Below the pieces are notes generated by a model. The model saw only the letters and a list, made by a program, of their open reading frames with translations. It had not been told where the DNA came from and made no database searches. This document shows positions 26,656-33,281 of a stretch of 64,000 nucleotides of DNA, in pieces. This DNA is from Maricaulis sp965228215 (GTDB taxonomy: Bacteria; Pseudomonadota; Alphaproteobacteria; Caulobacterales; Maricaulaceae), in the NCBI GenBank assembly GCA_965228215.1, contig OZ245800.1:2232001-2296000 (forward strand), given 5' to 3'. Position numbers and translations under genes: made by a program. How positions within the stretch are numbered: the first letter of the stretch is position 1; each line of letters starts with the position of its first letter.

Positions 26656-28434
26656 TCAGGTGCCTGCACGCTCGGCCAGGGCGGGGGCGATCTTGGCCAT
26701 GATCCCGTCCCAGTCGGCGAAGCCTTCGCCCCAGAAATAGCGGGAGCTGGGATACCAGGGCAGGCGGTCTGCGGAGAAAACAGTCCAGTTGCGCCGGTTG
26801 GAGCTGAAGATCCAGATCTCGCCGCCGCACGCCCCGGCCAGGTTCATCGTCGCGTTCATCGGGCCGATCGTCATGTCGAGCGCGACACCCATCGCCGCGA
26901 CACCGTCCAGATCATTGAGCAGGTCCAGATTCTGCGGTGTGTAGATGTCCACGCCGAACTTGTCCTTCGCATAGGCGATGTCGTCGGCGGTATCGCCGTA
27001 CTGCATGTTCACGAAGGTCACGCCGGGGGTCTCCAGAACGGGTTTCCAGGCGTCGAGCGGTGAGAAGAAGCGCGAACGGCGCGCATTCATTTTCAGCGAT
27101 TTCCAGAGCAGGCCGGCCTTGATGCCCGGACCGAGCGCGTCCAGCTCGGCCCTGAATTCCGCCACCCGGTCCGGATCCGGCGTCAGGAAGGCCTTGCGAT
27201 CGGGAAAGCTCTCGACCGTGGGGCGCAGCGCGCCGACCTGGTCGCCCATCGGCGTCCACAGATCGGCGTCATCATCCATGCCCGGCGTGGCGCGGATATT
27301 CCGGCCTTCCGCGACGGTCGACATGTGATGGTGCACCTTTGCTTTCGGGAAGGACCGGGCGATCAGCGGGATCAGTCGTTTCTCGCAGGCGATGCGCAAC
27401 TCGCCCTCATCGCCGACCGCGTCCTGCAATTCGTGAGCGGAATTCAGGAAGAGGATCTCGTCGCCCAGACCCTGTTCGCCGACTACGACCAGTGTCTTGC
27501 CCTTCAGCTCGGCCGGATCCCGGCTTTCCCAGCGCGGGCATTTCATGACGAAGAGCGTCGCCTGGTTGTTCTCCGGATCGAGACGGATCTGCTGGGCGTC
27601 CCAGCCTTCCTTCAGCCTTCCAGATGCCAAAAGGGCCAGTGAGCGTCCATGATGCATGGTGGCCCGGTCGGTCGAGTCCTGCGGATTGCGGAGGGCGAGA
27701 TCGAAATGCTCGACGGCTTTCTCGGGCTCGGCGATCAATTCATAGACATTGGCCAGATTGTTGTGGGCCCGGGCAAAGTCGGGCTTGAGGCGCAGCGCTT
27801 CGCTGTAGAAGGGGACAGCACCCTCCGGATCGCCGGAATCCGCGAGCACGGTGCCCAGCGAGTTCCAGAGATCGAAATTCTCCTGGTCCACGAAGATCCG
27901 GGCGCGCAGCAATTCAATGGCGGGCTCGAACTTGCCCTGGTCGCGCAGGACGCTGGCCAGATTGATCAATCCATTCATGTTGTCGGGCGCCAGGTCGACG
28001 CAGATCCGGTAGAATTTCTCGGCCGCCTCGAGCATGTCGAGCTTCCAGGCGACGATACCCATATTTAGATAGATCTCGGCGTCCTGCGGATCGAATTTCC
28101 AGGCGCGCTCGTAGAATTCCAGGGCGCGGGACAGCCGGCCCAGGCGGAAGAGCAGGAGACCAACCGTGTGATTGGGCAGGGCAGTCTCGGGTGAGAGATC
28201 CAGCGCTTTCAGCGCGAATTTGGCCGCGCCCTGGTGATCGCCATCATCCGACATCTTGATGGCACGCTTGCAGAAGCCGGCGGCCTTGCGGAAGGCGGCG
28301 CGGTCTTCCTTGGGTACGACGCCCAGCTTGGTCTCGGCATTCACGTGTCCGGTCGTGCCGAATGCACCCTTTGTCTCGTTCTTGGCGAGTTCGGCGTCGG
28401 CTTCGAATTCCTGGAGGAGGGCAGTGTCAGTCAT
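26656..28434 (-). CDS. FlmG/FlbA-type TPR flagellin glycosyltransferase
   Basis: The 592-residue protein has an N-terminal TPR array (about residues 45-270; repeats such as PNHTVGLLLFRLGRLSRALE and FARAHNNLANVYELIAEPEKA) and a C-terminal glycosyltransferase-like domain (about 290-590; GKTLVVVGEQGLGDEILF and DMTIGPMNATMNLAGACGGE). This is the design of Caulobacter FlmG, which binds flagellin through its TPRs and transfers pseudaminic acid, and of the related FlbA encoded beside flbT. It is divergent from flbT and near the flagellin and pse genes. I cannot separate FlmG from FlbA orthology without an alignment. Confidence 0.78.
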   Translation of the reverse strand: MTDTALLQEFEADAELAKNETKGAFGTTGHVNAETKLGVVPKEDRAAFRKAAGFCKRAIKMSDDGDHQGAAKFALKALDLSPETALPNHTVGLLLFRLGRLSRALEFYERAWKFDPQDAEIYLNMGIVAWKLDMLEAAEKFYRICVDLAPDNMNGLINLASVLRDQGKFEPAIELLRARIFVDQENFDLWNSLGTVLADSGDPEGAVPFYSEALRLKPDFARAHNNLANVYELIAEPEKAVEHFDLALRNPQDSTDRATMHHGRSLALLASGRLKEGWDAQQIRLDPENNQATLFVMKCPRWESRDPAELKGKTLVVVGEQGLGDEILFLNSAHELQDAVGDEGELRIACEKRLIPLIARSFPKAKVHHHMSTVAEGRNIRATPGMDDDADLWTPMGDQVGALRPTVESFPDRKAFLTPDPDRVAEFRAELDALGPGIKAGLLWKSLKMNARRSRFFSPLDAWKPVLETPGVTFVNMQYGDTADDIAYAKDKFGVDIYTPQNLDLLNDLDGVAAMGVALDMTIGPMNATMNLAGACGGEIWIFSSNRRNWTVFSADRLPWYPSSRYFWGEGFADWDGIMAKIAPALAERAGT

Positions 28435-28620
28435 GATCGATGTTCTCTGGGCCGGACCCGTGCCGGCATGCTGGAGGCGAGCAGGCGGGGATTCGATTTA
28501 GAACTTGCTAACGCACAGGCGCGTGCAGCCCTCCCGGGTGCAGAAACGATTTGTTCATCCGGGCTTGGCAGATTCCTGTCTGATCCTTTCGGATTCGACC
28601 ACTGACCACGGAGTTTTTTC

Positions 28621-29007
28621 ATGCCCCTCAAGATCTCGCTCAAACCAGGCGAGAAGTTCGTGTTGAACGGGGCTGTCGTCGAGAATGGCGACCGGCGCGC
28701 AACACTTGTTCTCCAGAACAAGGCTGCCGTGCTGCGTGAAAAGGACATCATGCAGAACGAGGAAGTCACGACGCCGGCGCGTCACATCTACTTCCCCATC
28801 ATGATGCTCTATCTCTCGGACAAGCAGGACGATGCGATCTACGAGCAATTCGTGCTGCGCATGAACGAGTTCATGGGTGCCGTGACCGATCCGGAAGCCT
28901 TGGCCCATTGCGTTTCGATCAGCCGCGACGTGATGGCAGGTGAGTATTACAAGGCCCTGATCAGGACCAAGAAACTGATTGCTTTCGAGCAGGAGCGTCT
29001 CGGCTGA
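28621..29007 (+). CDS. flbT: FlbT, post-transcriptional regulator of flagellin
   Basis: The 128-residue protein matches FlbT along its length: LKISLKPGEKFVLNGAVVENGDRRATLVLQ at the start, an LREKDIM helix and the HIYFPIMMLYL segment. In Caulobacter FlbT binds the 5-prime leader of flagellin mRNA and limits its stability until hook completion, and also acts with FlaF on secretion. CGGAGTT precedes the ATG. Its stop overlaps the flaF start by one base (TGATG). Confidence 0.95.
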   Translation: MPLKISLKPGEKFVLNGAVVENGDRRATLVLQNKAAVLREKDIMQNEEVTTPARHIYFPIMMLYLSDKQDDAIYEQFVLRMNEFMGAVTDPEALAHCVSISRDVMAGEYYKALIRTKKLIAFEQERLG

Positions 29008-29387
29008 TGTCATTGAATGCGTACCAGGCTGCAGCGACCCGCAGCGAAGATCCCCGGTCTACCGAGTATCGTCTGTTTGCCCAGGTGACACGGGCTTTGT
29101 TGACGGCTTCGGAGGCCGACAAGTTCGATCTGTCGACCCGTATCGATGCGCTGGACTGGAATCGTCGAGTCTGGACCAATCTCGCGACGGATTGTGCGAG
29201 TGCCGACAACAAGCTTCCGGACCAGGTGCGTGCGGCGATCATCTCGCTGTCGATCTTCGTCTCCAAACACACCTCGGTGGTGATGCGCGGTGAGGACAGT
29301 TTCGATGTGCTGATCGACATCAACAAGACGATCATGCAAGGCCTCGCTCCGCAGGCCGGAGCCCCGCAACAGGGCAATGCTGCATAA
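29007..29387 (+). CDS. flaF: FlaF, flagellin biosynthesis regulator/chaperone
   Basis: A 126-residue helical protein of the FlaF family: YQAAATRSEDPRSTEYRLFAQVTRAL at the N-terminus and the ISLSIFVSKHTSVVMRG helix. It opposes FlbT, being required for flagellin translation and secretion in Caulobacter. It is translationally coupled to flbT, and a strong terminator follows. Confidence 0.95.
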   Translation: MSLNAYQAAATRSEDPRSTEYRLFAQVTRALLTASEADKFDLSTRIDALDWNRRVWTNLATDCASADNKLPDQVRAAIISLSIFVSKHTSVVMRGEDSFDVLIDINKTIMQGLAPQAGAPQQGNAA

Positions 29388-29411
29388 CGCCGATCAGGAT
29401 TTCTGAGCAGG

Positions 29412-29441
29412 AACCGTCTCGTGTCTCGAGGCGGTTTTTTT
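29412..29441 (+). terminator. Rho-independent terminator after flaF
   Basis: AACCGTCTCG pairs with CGAGGCGGTT (one G-T wobble) around a short loop and runs into seven T. It isolates flbT-flaF from flagellin gene 1. Confidence 0.85.
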
Positions 29442-29477
29442 GTGCCTGACGCTGCGATCGTGTCGGCCGGGAAGCTA

Positions 29478-29492
29478 TTGCCGGGTGGGCAA
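29478..29492. promoter_or_regulatory. Possible FlbD (ftr) site, inverted form, upstream of flagellin gene 1
   Basis: TTGCC-N5-GGCAA is a perfect palindrome about 95 bases upstream of the sigma54 -24 element. It has the same half-sites and spacing as the GGYA-N5-TGCC motif but in the outward order, so it is a weaker call. Confidence 0.4.
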
Positions 29493-29584
29493 GAAGGGTC
29501 GGCAAAACCCGTCCTGCGCCTCGAATCTGTCGCCGCGCATACGATATGACTCAATAAAATCAACAAGTAAGCGGGTTTGCTTGA

Positions 29585-29599
29585 CGGCATGCCCCTTGC
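29585..29599 (+). promoter_or_regulatory. Sigma54 promoter of flagellin gene 1
   Basis: CGGCAT-GCCCC-TTGC matches the -24/-12 consensus (GG and GC ten bases apart). It predicts a transcript start near 29611, 64 bases before the ATG. Confidence 0.85.
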
Positions 29600-29612
29600 G
29601 ACGGCGTGAGCA

Positions 29613-29642
29613 GGACAAAACGTCCAGGCCGGAAAAATCCGG
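29613..29642 (+). promoter_or_regulatory. Two tandem A-loop hairpins in the flagellin 1 leader
   Basis: GGAC-AAAAC-GTCC (29613-29625) and CCGGA-AAAA-TCCGG (29629-29642) sit at the predicted 5-prime end of the mRNA. CCAGAACGGA (29654-29663) follows and is identical in the flagellin 2 leader (30831-30840). This is a candidate FlbT target. Confidence 0.55.
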
Positions 29643-29674
29643 AATCACTGCTTCCAGAACGGAGGACGAAAAAC

Positions 29675-30499
29675 ATGCTTTCTGTGAACACCAACGCTGG
29701 GGCAATGGTTGCCCTGCAGAACCTGAATCAGACGAACCAATCCATGAACGAGGTTCAGAACCGTATAAACACCGGCATGAAAGTGGCGGGTGCAAAGGAC
29801 GACGGCGGTACATTCGCCATCGCCCAGCGCATGCGTGCGCAAGTCGCCGGCTATGGTGTGGTTCAGCAGAGCCTCGATCGGACACGCTCCGTCGTCGATG
29901 TCGCGTTGGCGGCCGGCGAGGGCATTTCCGATCTTCTGATCGAAATGAAAGAGAAAGCTCTGGCGGCATCGGATGCATCCCTGGACTCTGCATCGCGCAC
30001 GGCACTGAACGAAGACTTCAAGGCCCTGCGTGACCAGATCGGGAAGATGATCTCGACTGCCTCCTTCAACGGGACCAACCTGATCAACAACTCCGTGACG
30101 TCGGTTTCCGCCCTGGCCAACCAGGACGGAACCAGCACGATCTCGATCGTGGACGAAAACCTGTCGCTCGGCGGTGCCATTGTCACCCTCGCCGCGACGG
30201 CGTCCATGGAATCGGCCGGTGCTGCAAGCACGCTCGCGGGTACGATCTCGACCTCGTTGAACAATCTCAACTCTTCGCTGGCACGCCTCGGCACGGCAGC
30301 GAAGTCGCTCGAGATTCACAAGGGCTTTGTCACCAAGCTGTCCGATGCCCTGGAAGTGGGAATCGGGAATTTGGTCGATGCGGATCTCGCGAAAGAGAGC
30401 GCCCGCCTCCAGTCGCTGCAAGTCAAGCAGCAGCTGGGTGTGCAGGCTCTGTCGATTGCGAACCAGAACCCGCAGACCATCCTGTCATTCTTCCAGTAA
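29675..30499 (+). CDS. Flagellin 1
   Basis: A 274-residue filament subunit with only the conserved D0/D1 helical ends. The N-terminal part is LSVNTNAGAMVALQNLNQTN with NRINTGMKVAGAKDDGG. The C-terminal part is GNLVDADLAKESARLQSLQVKQQLGVQALSIAN. The centre is short, as in Caulobacter flagellins. The ATG at 29675 has GGAGGA 12 bases upstream. It is driven by its own sigma54 promoter and followed by a terminator. It differs from flagellin 2 at relatively few residues. It is a likely substrate of the FlmG-like glycosyltransferase at surface Ser/Thr of the centre. Confidence 0.95.
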   Translation: MLSVNTNAGAMVALQNLNQTNQSMNEVQNRINTGMKVAGAKDDGGTFAIAQRMRAQVAGYGVVQQSLDRTRSVVDVALAAGEGISDLLIEMKEKALAASDASLDSASRTALNEDFKALRDQIGKMISTASFNGTNLINNSVTSVSALANQDGTSTISIVDENLSLGGAIVTLAATASMESAGAASTLAGTISTSLNNLNSSLARLGTAAKSLEIHKGFVTKLSDALEVGIGNLVDADLAKESARLQSLQVKQQLGVQALSIANQNPQTILSFFQ

Positions 30500-30509
30500 C
30501 GGTCCGTCG

Positions 30510-30546
30510 GTCGGGGTCGCCATTTGGCGACCCCGACAATTTTTTT
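30510..30546 (+). terminator. Rho-independent terminator after flagellin 1
   Basis: A perfect 12-base-pair stem (GTCGGGGTCGCC with its complement) and ATTT loop are followed by AA and seven T. Confidence 0.95.
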
Positions 30547-30624
30547 CTGCATCTCCGGCGGAGGCGGTTCGGCATGCGCGCATTCAGGAATTAACTGAAT
30601 ATAAAGCATAAATTTTTGCCGACC

Positions 30625-30637
30625 GGCAGAAATTGCC
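30625..30637. promoter_or_regulatory. FlbD (ftr)-like enhancer site upstream of flagellin 2
   Basis: GGCA-GAAAT-TGCC, extended to a CGGCA/TGCCG palindrome. It lies about 126 bases upstream of the sigma54 -24 element, at enhancer distance. Confidence 0.6.
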
Positions 30638-30647
30638 GCCCGTATTG

Positions 30648-30662
30648 ACCTATCTGATAGGT
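30648..30662. repeat. 15-base perfect palindrome
   Basis: ACCTATC-T-GATAGGT lies between the two ftr-like sites. Its right arm overlaps the start of the second site. It could be a separate operator; no factor can be named. Confidence 0.5.
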
Positions 30663-30672
30663 AGAAATTGCC
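30660..30672. promoter_or_regulatory. Second ftr-like site upstream of flagellin 2
   Basis: GGTA-GAAAT-TGCC, identical over 13 bases to the site at 62212-62224 between fliO and flgB. Confidence 0.55.
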
Positions 30673-30763
30673 GACCAAATGGTTACCCCGGCAGGAATGT
30701 CCCGGCAGATATCGCCCAGCGAATCAGGCGATCCAGCGTTAACGAATCCCGTCAAGCCCTTAT

Positions 30764-30778
30764 TGGCCCATGCTTTGC
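30764..30778 (+). promoter_or_regulatory. Sigma54 promoter of flagellin 2
   Basis: TGGCCC-ATGCT-TTGC has correct -24/-12 spacing and predicts a start near 30790, 63 bases before the ATG. Confidence 0.85.
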
Positions 30779-30791
30779 TGTGTTCAGAGGC

Positions 30792-30822
30792 GGATCAGAA
30801 GATCCAGCGAGCAAAAAGCTCG
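30792..30822 (+). promoter_or_regulatory. Two tandem A-loop hairpins in the flagellin 2 leader
   Basis: GGATC-AGAA-GATCC (30792-30805) and CGAGC-AAAAA-GCTCG (30808-30822) start about two bases after the predicted transcript start. CCAGAACGGA at 30831 follows, as in flagellin 1. The stems differ in sequence from flagellin 1 but keep size and A-rich loops, which suggests a conserved fold. Confidence 0.55.
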
Positions 30823-30852
30823 TGAACACACCAGAACGGAAAGGGCCAAGAA

Positions 30853-31677
30853 ATGGCTACTATCAATACGAACGCAGGCGCCATGGTTGCGCTGCAAAAC
30901 CTCAACGCTACCAACAAGCAGATGGAACAGGTTCAGAGCCGCATCAACACGGGTCTGGCTGTTGCTTCCGCTAAGGACAATGGTGGTGTTTTTGCTATCG
31001 CCCAGAAAATGCGTGCGGACGTCAAAGGCTATGAAGCCGTTGGTAACTCGCTCGACCTGGCTGCATCCACGGTTGATGTCGCCCTGGCTGCCGGCGAAGC
31101 TGTTTCTGACCTCCTGGTCGAAATGAAGGAAAAGGCCCTGGCCGCTTCCGACGCTTCTCTTGATAGCGCATCCCGCACGGCACTGAACGAAGACTTCAAG
31201 GCCCTGCGTGACCAGATCGGCAAGATCGTGTCGAACGCCTCGTTCAACGGCACGAACATGATCAACAACTCTGTGACCTCGATTTCGGCCCTCGCGAATG
31301 CTTCGGGCTCGTCCACGATTTCTATCCAGGACGAGAACCTTTCGCTCGGTGGTGGCGTCGTTACGCTGGCTGCTACGGCTTCGATGGAATCGGCCGGTGC
31401 TGCTAGCACGATTGCAGGTACGATCTCGACGTCCATCAATAACCTCAACTCGTCTCTCGCCCGCCTGGGTACGGCCTCGCGCTCCCTGGGCATTCACAAG
31501 GACTTCGTTGGCAAGCTGTCTGACACCCTGGAAAAGGGTATCGGCAACCTGGTCGACGCGGACCTGGCGAAGGAAAGCGCCCGCTTGCAGTCCCTGCAGG
31601 TCAAGCAGCAGCTTGGCGTTCAGGCTCTGTCGATCGCGAACGGTGCGCCGTCCACGATCCTGGGTTACTTCCGTTAA
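30853..31677 (+). CDS. Flagellin 2
   Basis: A 274-residue flagellin closely similar to flagellin 1 (ATINTNAGAMVALQNLNATNKQ; shared core RTALNEDFKALRDQIGKI; shared C-terminus). Codon choice differs visibly: GCT, GTT, GGT and TCT/TCC are frequent where flagellin 1 and the rest of the window use C- or G-ending codons. This suggests it is the highly expressed major filament subunit. AAAGGG lies 10-15 bases before the ATG. Transcription probably continues into flaG, since only hairpins without a T-run follow. Confidence 0.95.
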   Translation: MATINTNAGAMVALQNLNATNKQMEQVQSRINTGLAVASAKDNGGVFAIAQKMRADVKGYEAVGNSLDLAASTVDVALAAGEAVSDLLVEMKEKALAASDASLDSASRTALNEDFKALRDQIGKIVSNASFNGTNMINNSVTSISALANASGSSTISIQDENLSLGGGVVTLAATASMESAGAASTIAGTISTSINNLNSSLARLGTASRSLGIHKDFVGKLSDTLEKGIGNLVDADLAKESARLQSLQVKQQLGVQALSIANGAPSTILGYFR

Positions 31678-31687
31678 TCGCGGAACT

Positions 31688-31712
31688 GGATGGCGGGGTT
31701 TCCCCGCCATCC
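31688..31712 (+). terminator. Hairpin after flagellin 2, probable partial terminator or mRNA 3-prime stabiliser
   Basis: An 11-base-pair perfect stem GGATGGCGGGG with its complement and TTT loop, but no T-run. A second stem GGAGGCG/CGCCTCC lies at 31743-31760. Both precede flaG and could lower its expression relative to flagellin. Confidence 0.55.
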
Positions 31713-31777
31713 GACCCCGCGGTCGATAGCGGGAAATCTCTTGGAGGCGTCGGCGCCTCCGCGTCGACGATAATAAA

Positions 31778-32155
31778 ATGGCTGATACCAATTTCAGTCC
31801 GGCACCCCATGCGGTGCCCCCTACGACCAAAGCCCGCGACGCCGTTGCGGATTACCCGCGGGACACTGGCCTGCGGGTTGATGCGTCTGAGAAGCCGGAC
31901 AAGCCGGCACCAGACCGGGAGGATGCCCGCCGCGCGGCGGCGGAGCGCCAGGCCCAGATCGAGCGCCTGGCTGAACAAGTCCTCTCGAACTCGCGACTCA
32001 GCATCAAGCGCGACGAGCAATCGGGCGATTTCATCTATCTGATGATTGATGATGATACCGGGGAGACGGTGCGCAGATGGCCGCCGGAATCGCACGGTGA
32101 TCTGGTTGATTTCCTAGAAACCCAGCGGGCCGGCCTGATCGACAAGCGGGCGTGA
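31778..32155 (+). CDS. flaG: FlaG-family flagellar protein
   Basis: A 125-residue protein. The disordered proline-rich N-terminal half leads to the FlaG domain: SRLSIKRDEQSGDFIYLMIDDDTGETVRRWPPE. FlaG proteins influence filament length. No good ribosome site is seen before the ATG, so translation may be weak. It follows flagellin 2 by 100 bases with two intervening hairpins, probably as a read-through cistron. Confidence 0.9.
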   Translation: MADTNFSPAPHAVPPTTKARDAVADYPRDTGLRVDASEKPDKPAPDREDARRAAAERQAQIERLAEQVLSNSRLSIKRDEQSGDFIYLMIDDDTGETVRRWPPESHGDLVDFLETQRAGLIDKRA

Positions 32156-32160
32156 CTGCT

Positions 32161-32194
32161 CGGCAAAAATGACCGCCTCAGGCGGGTTTTGCCG
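32161..32194. terminator. Compound hairpin after flaG (terminator, with ftr-like half-sites)
   Basis: An inner stem CCGCC/GGCGG and perfect outer arms CGGCAAAA/TTTTGCCG. The T-run lies inside the right arm, so it can act as a terminator. The outer arms also resemble ftr half-sites and lie about 80 bases upstream of the flagellin 3 promoter. Confidence 0.55.
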
Positions 32195-32271
32195 CGTCCG
32201 GGTGCCTCGTTCCCATCAGCTAAAAAGCGCTAAGTCATTATAAAAACGCGCCAATATCTATTGGTGCCAAT

Positions 32272-32286
32272 CGGCATACTCCTTGC
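32272..32286 (+). promoter_or_regulatory. Sigma54 promoter of flagellin 3
   Basis: CGGCAT-ACTCC-TTGC is nearly the same as the flagellin 1 promoter. Predicted start near 32298, 46 bases before the ATG. Confidence 0.85.
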
Positions 32287-32302
32287 GCATGTGTGGTCAG
32301 AC

Positions 32303-32320
32303 CGTCGCAAAAGGGCGACG
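32303..32320 (+). promoter_or_regulatory. A-loop hairpin in the flagellin 3 leader
   Basis: CGTCGC-AAAAGG-GCGACG forms a six-base-pair stem starting about five bases after the predicted transcript start. Only one hairpin is seen here, against two in the other flagellin leaders. Confidence 0.5.
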
Positions 32321-32343
32321 ACAGGCCTACCGGAGAATGTCCG

Positions 32344-33177
32344 ATGACGATGAGTGTCCACACCAATTCCGCCGCGATGATCGCGCTCCAGAATCTCAAC
32401 CGAACGAATAATGAGATGGAGACCGCGCAGAACCGGATCAATACCGGTCTGAAGATCTCCGGCTCCAAGGATAACGCCGCGATCTACGCCGTTGCTCAGA
32501 ACATGCGCGCCGATATCCGGGCGCTTGAATCCGTCTCCACCAGTCTTGGCCGGGCCAGTTCGATCGGCGATGTCGCCCTGGCTGCCGGCGAGGCTATCTC
32601 CGACCTTCTGGTCCAGATGCGCGAGAAGGCAACGGCCGCCATGGACCGGTCCATCGACTCGACGTCTCGCGGAGCCTACGCATCCGACTTCGCGTCCCTG
32701 AAGGAACAGCTCAACGTCATCGTTCAGAATGCCGAGTTTGACGGCGCCAACCTGCTCAATGGCACGGCCAGCCCGGGCCTGAGCTTCCTCGCCGAAGCAA
32801 GCGCCACGCGTTTCGTCACGATCGCGACGCAGACGATGTCATTCGGCGGAGCGATCATCAGCTTTACCCAGGCTGCGACCTTGTCCTCTGCAACGATGGC
32901 CGGTCAGATCACGGCGCTGATTTCGTCGAGCTTGACCAATGTGAACACGGCGCTGGCGAATATCGGCTCCGATGTGAAGAAGATGGAAGCTCACAAGGGT
33001 TTTGTGAACAAACTGATCGACTCGCTGACCGAAGGCGTCGGCAATCTCGTGGATGCCGATCTCGCCAAGGAAAGCGCTCGTCTCCAGGCGCTGCAGGTGA
33101 AACAACAGCTGGGCGTGCAGGCGCTGTCGATCGCGAACTCGCAGCCGCAGATCATCCTCAATCTCTTCCAGGGCTAG
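32344..33177 (+). CDS. Flagellin 3 (divergent)
   Basis: A 277-residue flagellin with the same helical ends (MSVHTNSAAMIALQNLNRTN and NLVDADLAKESARLQALQVKQQLGVQ) but a clearly different centre (EASATRFVTIATQTMSFGGAII). This indicates an older paralogue, perhaps used near the hook. An in-frame second ATG at 32350 is possible; GGAG at 32332 favours the first. It has its own sigma54 promoter and terminator. Confidence 0.94.
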   Translation: MTMSVHTNSAAMIALQNLNRTNNEMETAQNRINTGLKISGSKDNAAIYAVAQNMRADIRALESVSTSLGRASSIGDVALAAGEAISDLLVQMREKATAAMDRSIDSTSRGAYASDFASLKEQLNVIVQNAEFDGANLLNGTASPGLSFLAEASATRFVTIATQTMSFGGAIISFTQAATLSSATMAGQITALISSSLTNVNTALANIGSDVKKMEAHKGFVNKLIDSLTEGVGNLVDADLAKESARLQALQVKQQLGVQALSIANSQPQIILNLFQG

Positions 33178-33205
33178 CCAGCCTGACCGATCTCCACCAC
33201 CACGG

Positions 33206-33231
33206 AACGGCACTCCTCGGAGTGCCGTTTT
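33206..33231 (+). terminator. Rho-independent terminator after flagellin 3
   Basis: AACGGCACTCC pairs perfectly with GGAGTGCCGTT around TC, followed by TT. Confidence 0.85.
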
Positions 33232-33281
33232 CGTTTCCGCGACTCGCGGCATGATCGATTAAAAGCACGGAGCCTCCGATC

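Larger units (their letters stand above)
30500..30852. other. Regulatory intergenic region between flagellins 1 and 2
   Basis: These 353 bases hold no gene. In order they contain a terminator, two GGYA-N5-TGCC sites, a 15-base palindrome, a pair of CCCCGGCAG/CCCGGCAG half-sites near 30685-30705, a sigma54 promoter, and a leader with two hairpins. Confidence 0.8.

Noticed and set aside
28566..28580. Possible sigma54 promoter before flbT
   Set aside because: TGGCAG-ATTCC-TGTC has the -24 part but lacks the essential GC at -12.
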